DNA of 64,000 nt, taken from Agriotes lineatus (taxonomy: Eukaryota; Arthropoda; Insecta; Coleoptera; Elateridae). Location: contig CALNHX010005300.1 in the NCBI GenBank assembly GCA_940337035.1, positions 1 to 64,000 on the forward strand, in the 5' to 3' direction. Under the pieces are notes generated by a model. That model did no database searches, was not told the origin of the DNA, and saw only the letters and a list, made by a program, of their open reading frames with translations. Shown one piece after another: positions 55,695 to 64,000 of the stretch (position 1 is its first letter; each line of letters begins with the position of its first letter). A program made the position numbers and the translations under genes.

Positions 55695-56395
55695 CTGTGA
55701 CATTAATTGCTATACTATGTGATAACGATCTACACATCTTCCAATTAAATAGATGTTTTGCTAGAAAGGGTTTGTTTCTTAAAACTATCTTGAACATTTT
55801 TAATCCTGGAAACATGAAGTACACATTAGTGAAAACATAGGACTCAAATTTATTTATTTATTAATGTTATCTTTGAATTAGTGTATTTTAACATATCGCC
55901 GTTTTCAACAGCGACGTTTGAGAAGTGGACATTTTGGACTGATATGTTAAAACAACTCTATGTCATAATTACTATTCTTAATTTGTTGTTTTCTTCATAT
56001 TCTAATATTTACAGCGTGCTAATTGTACAGTGTATGTTTATAAATAAAAATATAGAATTTTTACTTTAATAACTATATTGGTAGTGTCAGATTTTATTTT
56101 ATTAAATACATTTTAATAATTAGCATTGTTTTTATTGTGTTTTTTAATACTTTTAGATTCTAGAGTTCTGGAAAATGGTATATCTGTTTCTGGTTAGAAT
56201 TGATAATATTAATTTTTTAATGTTTTTTACATGAAAAACGCTATGAAAGCATTTGTGTTTACCTATACAGAGACATCGAAAAAAAAAAAAGTACAAGTGA
56301 CCAGTAACATTTGGGAGTTTATAAATTAGCAGTGCAAGCTAGTAGGCCCATGGCTGGATTAATTAATGTTCTCCTTTTTTTATAGTTGAGTTAGA
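55695..56395. other. Dymeclin 3' UTR and intergenic DNA
   Basis: AT-rich; AATAAA-type signals include 56043-56048. No gene was recognised. Confidence 0.5.
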
Positions 56396-56975
56396 GCGGG
56401 CGGATGAAGCAGACGCATGTGAAAAGTGCTTAGTTAAATTGACTAAAACGTTTTAAATAATAGATTATTAAGAAGTGAAATCGGTGTTAAAAGTGATAGA
56501 CGGAAGTGCAAGTTTAAATATTTCACTAGTGTTAATAGTAGGCTGACTAAAATCCAAAATTAACAAATAATTTAAAATAAAACGAAAGAGTAACTAACTT
56601 GTACTGTGCAGCGGCGACTGGCACTGTTAAATAAAGAATAAGGCCAGGCGAGGTCAAACGGCTAAGTTGATAACAAACTACACGCAAGTACAGATGTACA
56701 TATTTATGTACATACAAATATGTAAGAGCTATTAGAAAACATAAATTAAAAAACTAGATGCATTGGACAGTAGATTAGAATGCATTGAAGATAAATTAGA
56801 CAAATATAACGAGGAACGTAACGCTAGAAAACGCAGAACTACGAGAAGAAAACCAAAAACTTAATAACGGAACAGGATGTCAGAGTAGATTGCTAGAAAA
56901 GGAGGTTCACAAAAGAAAAATAGTTTTCCAAGCAATACCTGATGAGGAAGAGTCAGATCTAAAATTAAAAGAAAA
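56396..56975 (+). pseudogene. LINE 5' region and ORF1 start
   Basis: After an untranslated leader-like stretch, a lysine/glutamate-rich coding remnant begins near 56760 with a repeated coiled-coil-like pattern, then (in a shifting frame) IVFQAIPDEEESDLKLKENI near 56918-56973. This is the form of LINE ORF1 proteins. It is interrupted at about 56975 by the element below and resumes at about 57606. Confidence 0.6.
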
Positions 56976-57606
56976 CATCTGGTGTGATACACTCACACAA
57001 CTTCCTTTTACAGTGAGCTTATAATTAACCAAAAATTTGATTTTTAATTTTTAACGATTTGTCAAAAAATTTCAAAAATTACAAATTCTACAAAAACGGG
57101 ACAAAATAGAGCGTTAGTTCAAGAGACAAATTTTCTCTAGAATTTTAAGGTGAATTCAAAAATGTAATAATAGACCGGGTGTTTTATTTAAAATAGGCGT
57201 TAATAAAAAAAATTGAAAAAAAAAACAAAAGAAACCCACTTTAGAAGTATTCAACTGGAAAATCACCTATCTCACATCAATACACCTTAAAAACTAAAAA
57301 AACTGAAACATTACATGAATAAACACTTACTTCCGGTTATGCGATTTTCTCCAAAATCTTGCTGTCTCATCTACATAGTACACAAAACTTATATATGAAG
57401 TTTCAACGCCATATCTCTTTTCGTTTTTGAGATATTCTGTTCACAGACAGACACATACACAAGACACACACACAGACAGACAGACCAATGAAAAAAAATA
57501 TGTTTTTTGGGTTCAGGGGACTCTAAAACGTGAAGATCTGTTGAAAAATCAATTTCGAATTTTTGGGGTGAATCCAATACTTCCTTTATTGTAAAAGGAA
57601 GTAAAA
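56976..57606. mobile_element. Insertion in LINE ORF1; shares ~205 bp with 63797-64000
   Basis: The first 205 bp (ATCTGGTGTGATACACTCAC...ATAGACCGGGTGTTTT) match the last 204 bp of the window at about 90% by eye. The element ends with a hairpin, CTTCCTTTATTGTAAAAGGAAG, which is also an inverted relative of the ACTTCCTTTTACAGTGA near its start. An (AC/AG)-rich microsatellite lies at 57445-57485. No coding region. The class is uncertain. Confidence 0.65.
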
Positions 57607-58262
57607 ATTTGAGTGCTACTGAGAAATATCGACATTCAAATTAATATAGAAAATGATACGCGCGAGTTAATAAGACTAGGAAAGTATCAACAAAATAAAA
57701 TGAGACCAGTGCTGATGGAATTAAATACGTTAAGTCAAAAGAATCAAGACTTATAAGATACGGAAGAACAGTTAGCTAAAGCTCCCCACAGAACATAATT
57801 GATGAAAAATCAAAAAGAACAAATTTAAGTGATTCAAAAAACTGTTGCTAAATAAACCCGAAGTACAAAAACCAGATGACGACCGCTACAATTTAAGGAC
57901 TTGCGATTATGAAATTTTAAATAAAAAAGCAGAAATAAACACGAAAGTTATCAAATTTTTTGAATGCTGGAATGTTAGTAAGGAAAACCAACCAAATAAT
58001 AAAGGAAATGGACAAATACAGAATAGATATATTAGGTCTGAGTGAAACAAGATGGGTTGAAACGGCAAATGCAGGTTAGAACAGGATAAATGGATTCTAT
58101 AGTCAGGGAAAATAGAAGAGGGAGTAAAGTACGAATACGGCGTAGCAATATTAATGAGCGTAGAGGCAAAAAGGTCACTAATAGAGTAGGAATGCATATC
58201 TGAGAGAATGATAACAGCTAGGTTTAGAACAAAAACCTTTAATATTACAATTATAAATATAT
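57607..58262 (+). pseudogene. LINE ORF1 end and endonuclease start
   Basis: LINE coding resumes with LLRNIDIQINIENDTREL then IRLGKYQQNKMRPVLMEL (ORF1). From about 58013 it continues as MDKYRIDILGLSETRWVETA, the N-terminus of the APE-type endonuclease (LSETRW motif), and then SERMITARFRTKTFNITIIN. Several frame changes. It stops at about 58262, where other DNA begins. Confidence 0.8.
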
Positions 58263-59752
58263 TGTAATACATGATACAGGAAGCGTAATCATATTAAAGA
58301 AATATTTTAAAAAATGAACTAATAAATTTGAACAGTTACAATAATTAAATCTTAATGGATATAAAATTTTAGATTTCAATGAAGAAAGTAGTAATAGAAA
58401 CAGAGCTCTTGTTGCGTTATTCATTGTGATTCATTAAATACTGGTAAGCTAATTTGAATGTATTGAAATTAATAGTTGGATATAATAAAATCAAACCAAA
58501 GTTACATTGACAATTGTGTTTGTTAAGCAAATTTTGTATTAGTATTATTAAAAAAATAACTAAAATAGTGTGCATAAATAATCGTTACTATTAGATATAA
58601 AAATTTGTTTAAAACAGTTACGTAAATAGAACTCAAGAAAGCAGATGTAATGTAAATTTGGCTAAAGCAATATTGAAAATAAAACGAATTTCTGCTTGAT
58701 TTTATATAATTTGAACATGGTAATATGAAGTGGTGGATGAGAAGTTATTAATACAAGTTATTTGAATATTGGAATACAAGAAATAATAATAGTTGATGGA
58801 GATTGGATTTATTGGTACAAGCGACATAAGAAGAGATAATTTTACAATAATTATTAATTAATTTGGATACTTGGTGCATGGTGCTTGAGACGTCTGAGTA
58901 TCTGAAAATAAATGGGACAAAGTTATAATTGGAATCAATCAAAGGAGACAAACTTACCAGGACAACAGATCGTGTGATGAGGATATCTGGGGGTTGCTGA
59001 TAGCTGTGATGGTTGTATCCAGAAAGAGCAGTAGCAGCTAGGAGGATCAGGAACTTACAGCAGAGACCAGGACGGAAGAAAGGAGCCGGGTAGTTGTTTG
59101 GTTTTGACGGAGCCGGTAGAATATTGACAGGGCTTGTATCTGTGGTGAAGATATCCAGGAGGACTAATAGCTGTGATGGTTGTATCCAGAAAGAGCAGTA
59201 GCAGCTAGGAGGAACAGTGATATCTAGAACGAGTCAGACTGGATTTTGGAGCCGACATCAGTTTGACAGGTAAAAAAGGGGTTTGCTGTTGCTGAATGCT
59301 GTGGTTTGTTCGAGACGGAATACAGTGGTGAGTGTTGTTTTTGGTGAGGACATAAGCAACTAATACAGGTTTGTTAAGATAAGTTAATAAATAAATGTTG
59401 AATAACTATCAATTTTGAAAGCAAGTGACATAAACTGAGGTTAATAATTGCATAACGTATTTGAATGGTAGTAAATGTCAATGTGAGATACATTTGTCAG
59501 TACACCTTGTTGAATTAATTTGAAAGTCAAGTTTGACATTTAACGTCATTGATAGTCAGAGAATTTAAGGTTAAAATTTTTAATGCTTCAAAAAGTAGCA
59601 GACTAGATTTGATGAACCCAGCCCTGAAAAATAAGAGTTTGCGATAAAAAAGTAAATATCATTGTGATATTTAATTAATTCAAAGAGTCATGGCATAGTT
59701 TACGTGGTAAGCTATAACATAATAAATGGTTGATTATCTAAAGTAATACATG
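58263..59752. mobile_element. Probable 1.47-kb insertion between the two LINE endonuclease parts
   Basis: GTAATACATG occurs at 58264-58273 and again at 59743-59752, just where LINE similarity stops and resumes. A 10-bp duplication around 1469 bp of unrelated DNA would fit a transposition (9-10 bp duplications occur in Mutator-like elements). No TIRs or gene were found. Inside, a block of about 70 bp (TAGCTGTGATGGTTGTATCC and AGAAAGAGCAGTAGCAGCTA) is repeated directly at 59001 and 59168. Alternatively, the two LINE pieces are separate copies. Confidence 0.45.
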
Positions 59753-60247
59753 CTTGGCATTTAAAAGGTGTGTCATAGCAATATATACGCCAACAAACGC
59801 GGACGATCAAGAAGATAAGAATATATTTTATGAACAATTACAAAAAACATATTACCAGATCAGACATACCTATAAAAAAAACATTATAGTATTAATGGGT
59901 GATACGAATGCTAAAATAGGAAGAGACAATACTGAAAGAGAACAAATAATGGGCAAAGAAGGAGTAGGTAAAACAAATAAAATTGGGAAATTATTTTTAG
60001 ATTTCTGTACAACAAATAACCTTGTTATAGGAGCAGATGTTGGATCAGACCATGCGCTTGTCAGGACGAAGTTTAGAATTAAGCTTAAAGCGAGAAATAA
60101 TGTAAACCATAGAAGAAGGAAATATAATATATTAAAGACGAGGAAACTCAAAAAAATTTTGAAAAACAAAAGTAAAACCAGAAGACTAAAACGAATAAAC
60201 AGTATGAATATGAAACAGTTATGGGAAACCTACAAAGAAATAAAAAT
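59753..60247 (+). pseudogene. LINE endonuclease, second part, internally deleted
   Basis: Translation reads VIAIYTPTNADDQEDKNIFY, then IVLMGDTNAKIGRDNTERE and GKLFLDFCTTNNLVIGADVG SDHALV split across two motifs. MGDxNAK and SDHxLV are catalytic motifs of the APE-like endonuclease. About 45 residues that normally separate NNLVIG and SDH are missing, so this copy cannot work. A lysine/arginine-rich linker follows to about 60245. Confidence 0.85.
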
Positions 60248-60374
60248 TGTTTTGAGTTGCCCAAATAAGCTCGTCACGATTTTGAGGTCGAAAATCGTCC
60301 CTATAAATCTTTTTTACCATATAACCCCAAATGTTCTCGACCCTTGCCGTATGCACAGGGGAATTGTCCTATTA
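60248..60374 (-). pseudogene. Tc1/mariner transposase C-terminal fragment
   Basis: Minus-strand translation gives DNSPVHTARV, joined directly to ENIWGYMVKKIYRDDFRPQN and RDELIWAT. DN.P.HT contains the second catalytic aspartate of Tc1-like transposases, and ENIWG is the block just after the third acidic residue. The segment between them, including SPDLNP, is deleted. Fused to the LINE in opposite orientation. Confidence 0.8.
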
Positions 60375-60690
60375 AAAAAATTTATATAGATGCATTATTA
60401 GCTGGGCATAGACACGCACTTTTTCCTGCGGGAATGAACGTAACACACCAGACGTGCAGGAAAAACCGTCTGTGTATGGGTATCTGCACCTGCCGCGCCA
60501 CACTCCGGTTTTGAGTGCCACAGATCTGGACACGCTTTTTCCTTTGCAGGGCCCATACACACACGTATTTTACTGTCGCAGTTTTGTTTGGCCCGTGTAC
60601 TTTGGCTAAGGTGGTCAGTTAGTTTGATTCAGCAATATTAGGAAGCGCAGAAATGAATAAAGGATACCTAACAGAATTTATTGAAATATA
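60375..60690. other. GC-rich unclassified segment
   Basis: About 230 bp is GC-rich, with inverted-looking ends (GGGCATAGACACGCACTTTT against TGTGTATGGGCCC), possibly a small DNA transposon. The remaining bases run up to the TA at 60689-60690. Confidence 0.35.
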
Positions 60691-61147
60691 CAGCCTGTTT
60701 TAAACGAAGTGTGCGCTATTGCTAACTTCTTCATTATTGGACGTACGATATCGGTTAAATTAGCAAACTAGTAACATTTTTTCTGTTCATTAGAATGGCG
60801 AAAACAGAAAAACAATTGAACATCGCCTTCTCGAGAAATTTGGAAAAGTTTAGTTTTGTTAAATGGAACACCCTGTATATTTTTATATAAAACGATTGAA
60901 AATCTTGATCTAAACATAAAAGTTCATATAAGGTGCGGGCCTAAAACTAACAATAACCGAGTTATTACAACTTCTTACTTTTAGACAAGGTGGCTGTGTA
61001 TTTCTGACATATGTACATAAAATTGTTTTGTTTCAATAATTACTTGCTTTGTTGTCACTCTGCAAGTGTCGTTTATATTTAAATAAAACAGATAACTAAA
61101 TTTGCTTAGTGTTTCTCTAGTTCGTTTTTGCAAATACCTATTGTAAG

Positions 61148-61448
61148 ATGCCGTTTACTCATTCAGAAAGATGTGATATGTTAGAGGCATATCTTCTTTG
61201 TCGAAAAAACACTTCCGTTGCACTGGAACACTACCAGCAAAGATTTCCTGAACGTAATTTTTTGGACAGAAGATATTTCCTGAGGCTTTATAAAAAATTT
61301 AGAAATAATGAAACAGTTTTTAAAAAAGCAGTTAGTAATAAACAATTCATTTTAAGTGAAAACACAGAATTAGACGTTTTGGCTTATTTCGAAAGTCATA
61401 AAGACAACTCTACCAGAGATGCAGCAAGGGACAGTAGTTTGAATGTAT
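61148..61448 (+). pseudogene. Transposase, N-terminal part
   Basis: This begins MPFTHSERCDMLEAYLLCRK, then ALEHYQQRFPERNFLDRRYF and LRLYKKFRNNETV, a helix-turn-helix DNA-binding region of the type annotated as DUF4817 or HTH in many insect transposase-like proteins. The ATG at 61148 is the first in frame and follows the left TIR. The frame runs into the solo LTR at 61449. Confidence 0.85.
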
Positions 61449-62023
61449 TGTTACGATCCTGAGGGCCGAGGGATGGATGAGTCAGCAGCCTTGGCGATTA
61501 ATACGCGAGCGTTCCAGAGCTTCTCGAAGGGGCTGCAGAAATATGAGTCACAGCGGTCGAATGCTCGGGAAGCGCCCTTACAGCCAGGTGCAACGGACAC
61601 TCACGCTTTCAGGGACGCGCTCGAGGGCAACAAACGCGGATGCGTCATGCGGTTTCTAGAAGAGTCTAGCGAACGCGCGGTTAGTCGAGAAAGGGATTAC
61701 CTGAAATATAAATACACGCCCGCATGAATAGCGGGCAGTTCGAATTCAGCATCAGAGCGGCGAGCTCCCAGATAAATAAAACGCGTGAAATAAATAAATA
61801 GATGACCAGATAAATAGAAATACATCGTTAGTGTTTAAGAGTGATATAAATAAATAATAATAGTTGTTAGAAATAGTGCCGTAGTTTAAAAGTAATTTGT
61901 GTTCTGCTTCATAATTCTCGTGTGTTTGTAAATAACAATAATTAATCCAATAGTGTGTAAATAAATATTTGAACCCATGTTCGTCGTATGATTTTAAATA
62001 GCCCGAACGTTAAGAACGTAACA
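61449..62023 (+). mobile_element. Solo LTR (copy 2) inside the transposase gene
   Basis: This 575-bp block begins TGTTACG and ends CGTAACA, flanked by GTAT on both sides (61445-61448 and 62024-62027). TATAAATAC near 61708 is followed by AGCGGGCAG. Its 3' end (AAATAGCCCGAACG) matches the solo LTR at 23639-24162. The transposase coding sequence is continuous in frame across the insertion if the LTR and one GTAT are ignored, so the LTR arrived after the transposon. Probably Ty3/Gypsy-type. The 94-codon frame inside is not a gene. Confidence 0.9.
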
Positions 62024-62792
62024 GTATCTATGATTTGGAGAATTTTGAAAAAATATAAGTTCACACCTTATAAATATCGACGGGTTCAGACGTTAGTGCC
62101 TGGAGATGCTGAAAGAAGACATACTTTTTGCCGATGGTTAATAGATGCATACAATAGGGGAAATCAAAACTTATTGAAACGCATTTTTTGGAGTGATGAA
62201 GCTAATTTTTCAAATAGGGGCATGTTCAGTTCGAAAAATATGCACTACTGGTCACAGGAAAACTTATTTCTAAATAATCCTAGAAATCCACAAACACAAT
62301 TTAGCGTTAATGTTTGGTGTGGATTAATTAAGTAAGATAATTGGACCAATTTTTTATGAAGGTTCTTTGACAGGCAGAAGATATGTTGATTTAATATTGT
62401 CTGAAGTATTAGAAGAATATTTAGATGATTTGAACCTATTAGCTCGCCAAAACATTTATTTTCAACAAGATGGAGCTCCCCCCCATCAGTTTCACGAAGT
62501 ACGAATAATTCTAGAGAGATTATTTGAAGAAAGATGGATTTCAACAAATGGCCCGATTCGTTGGCCACCAAGATCTCCTGACTTAACCCCATTAGATTTT
62601 TTCTTTTGGGGTTATGTAAAAGACGAAATCTACAAAATGAGATACGCCAACTTGGATGAACTAAAAAATAATCTTAGACGCATTGTAGCATCTACTGATG
62701 GGAGAACTGTTTTAAAGACAACAAATTCCGTGCTTAAGAGAGCTCAAAAATGTATTACACAAAATGGAGATGTGTTTGAACATTTGTTATAA
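62024..62792 (+). pseudogene. Transposase, catalytic part
   Basis: After the LTR the protein continues SMIWRILKKYKFTPYKYRRV, then RIFWSDEANFSNRG (first catalytic Asp), NVWCGLI, YFQQDGAPPHQF (second Asp) and RWPPRSPDLTPLDFFFWG (third Asp). From the second Asp to the Asp in SPDL there are 36 intervening residues (a DD36D arrangement, counted by eye). The frame shifts by one base near 62334 (AAGTAAG), between WCGLI and IIGPIFYEG. All three acidic residues are present, but the gene is broken by the LTR and the shift. Confidence 0.88.
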
Positions 62793-63226
62793 AATAATTT
62801 TTTTAGTAATAGGTTTTTTCTTTTAGTGAGTTGTTTTTTAATTGTCTAATAAATGATGTTATTTAGATTTATTTACAATGTTTATTTAAACATAAATTTT
62901 ATTTTATGGATACACGGCCACCTCGTCTAAAAGAAAATAATTGGAATAACTCGGTCATTTTCAGTTTTATGCCCGCACCTTATATAAACTTTTATGTTTA
63001 GATCACGAATTTCAATTGTTTTATATAAAAATATACAGGGTGTTCCATTTAACAAAAGTAAACTTTTCCAAATTTCTCGAGAATGCGATGTTCAATAATT
63101 GTTTTTCTGTTTTCGCCTTTCTAATCAACGGAAAAAAATGCCACTAGTTTGCTAATTTAACCGATATCGTACGTCCAATAATAAAGAAGTTAGCAATAGT
63201 GCACACTTCGTTTAAAACAGGCTGTA

Positions 63227-63793
63227 TAGGCAACATTCAGCGTTATGGAAGATTAAGTCGAAGGATTACGTAAACCGAAATTTGAAAAATGCTTTCATTG
63301 TCAGCAAAAATTACAATTTAAAAGCGGATCGTGACGCAGTAGTAAAAAAAACAGTTTATTAGGTGCTCGTTTCAAAAGGAATTTTAAAAAGTCCAAACTT
63401 CGAAACGCACTGGAACCTCTCCCGACGATATATTATACAGTGCTTTCGTAAAGTAGGGAATAAATTCGATAACAATTCAAGGAATAACTTTCGGAAAAAA
63501 CGCTGAGACCCGTCGATTTTTATTTTTATTTGCGCATTTTTTCATATAAAATGCATACATACAGAGTGATCCGCGTAGAAGATATGACGTCATCGATGTT
63601 TTTTTAAAGGCAACCAACTTTTTTTATTACGGAATTTGATAGAACATATTTTTTTACTTACGCTCACATGAGTTTTGCGAATAGGTCACATGCCAAAAAT
63701 TAAGAAAAAAACTATTTTAAAATTGTAAAATATTAAATTTAATTTTGGGAAGTATGATTTTACGTTTTTATCAATGGCAGCAATCAATAAAAA
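63227..63793. other. Right flank of the transposon
   Basis: AT-rich, with no gene. TACAGAGTGATCCGCG at 63560 looks like another transposon end and is followed by a TGACGTCA palindrome. Confidence 0.4.
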
Positions 63794-63796
63794 TCT

Positions 63797-64000
63797 GGTG
63801 TGATACACTCACACAACTTCCTTTTACAGTGATCTTATAATTAGTCAAAAATTTCATTTTTAATTTTTAACCATTTGTTAAAAATTTTCAAAAATTACAA
63901 ATTCTACAAAAACGGTACAAAATCGAGTGTTAGTTGAAGAGACAAATTTTCTCTAGAATTTTAAGGTGAATTCAAAAATGTAATAATATACCGGGTGTTT
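63797..64000. mobile_element. Second copy of the 56976-57606 element, cut by the window end
   Basis: It begins ATCTGGTGTGATACACTCAC and follows the first copy with few differences to the last base (CCGGGTGTTT). The rest lies beyond the window. Confidence 0.8.

Larger units (their letters stand above)
60691..63224 (+). mobile_element. Tc1/mariner-superfamily transposon with ~313-bp TIRs
   Basis: The ends CAGCCTGTTTTAAACGAAG and CTTCGTTTAAAACAGGCTG are inverted and flanked by TA (60689-60690 and 63225-63226). The arms remain similar for about 313 bp (to about 61003 on the left, from about 62908 on the right), and both contain the CACCCTGTATA / TACAGGGTGTTCC string seen in other elements here. 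Inside is one transposase gene (61148-62792), interrupted by a solo LTR (61449-62023) and a +1 frameshift. Without the LTR the element would be about 1.95 kb. Confidence 0.9.

Noticed and set aside
61443..61727. 94-codon frame at the break of the transposase
   Set aside because: Lies inside the solo LTR; no retroviral-type domain, and the LTR ends and duplication explain the region.
1..64000. tRNA, rRNA or small nuclear RNA genes
   Set aside because: No cloverleaf with A/B box motifs or conserved rRNA/snRNA segment was noticed by eye; a covariance-model scan would be decisive.

Overview
The window looks like nuclear DNA of an arthropod, most likely an insect. It is AT-rich, the genes are split by introns of up to 13.6 kb, and most of the rest is decayed mobile DNA: non-LTR retrotransposons, TA-flanked Tc1/mariner-type elements, hAT-like and pogo-like relics, foldback elements and solo LTRs. 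I found no bacterial-type operons, CRISPR arrays, or tRNA or rRNA genes.

Three conserved host genes anchor the window. (1) At the left, on the minus strand, are the first three coding exons (4052 down to 2890) of a KANSL2/NSL2-type gene, a subunit of the NSL chromatin acetylation complex. Later exons would lie beyond the left edge. The reading frame is broken at several single-nucleotide positions. (2) Cyclin T, the cyclin partner of CDK9 in P-TEFb, runs on the plus strand from 6793 to 35845 in six coding exons that join in frame to about 1032 residues. Its first intron (6942-20541) has the 5' splice site and branch site of a U12-type intron. A consensus internal donor in the last exon and an in-phase exon-like segment at 44433-44513 suggest an alternative C-terminus. 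(3) Dymeclin, a Golgi-associated trafficking protein, runs on the plus strand from 47055 to 55694 in eight exons, about 660 residues, with one single-nucleotide frame break in exon 7.

Repeats by region. 1-2.7 kb: LINE remnants, a possible LTR and a MITE. 7-20 kb (Cyclin T intron 1): a GC-rich island with two CRE-like palindromes, hAT-like and TA-flanked elements, old tandem repeats, a degenerate array with a period near 21 bp, a LINE tail, a mariner relic, foldback repeats and a reverse-oriented LINE. 21-25 kb (intron 3): a long decayed LINE, a solo LTR and a small hairpin MITE. 25.6-33.6 kb (intron 5): a 390-bp palindrome, a pogo-type MITE and several LINE copies antisense to Cyclin T. 36-47 kb: sparse, with one TA-flanked element and a minisatellite. 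48-54 kb (dymeclin intron 3): more DNA transposon and LINE pieces. 56-64 kb: a nest of elements, the clearest being a Tc1/mariner-superfamily transposon (60691-63224) with TIRs of about 313 bp and TA target duplications, itself split by a solo LTR with a 4-bp duplication.

The host genes do not form a pathway. KANSL2 and Cyclin T both act on transcription and lie head to head, with 2.7 kb between their start codons; dymeclin acts in membrane traffic. All functional statements come from recognising protein families by eye. Exon boundaries were placed from GT/AG sites and phase, not from transcripts.
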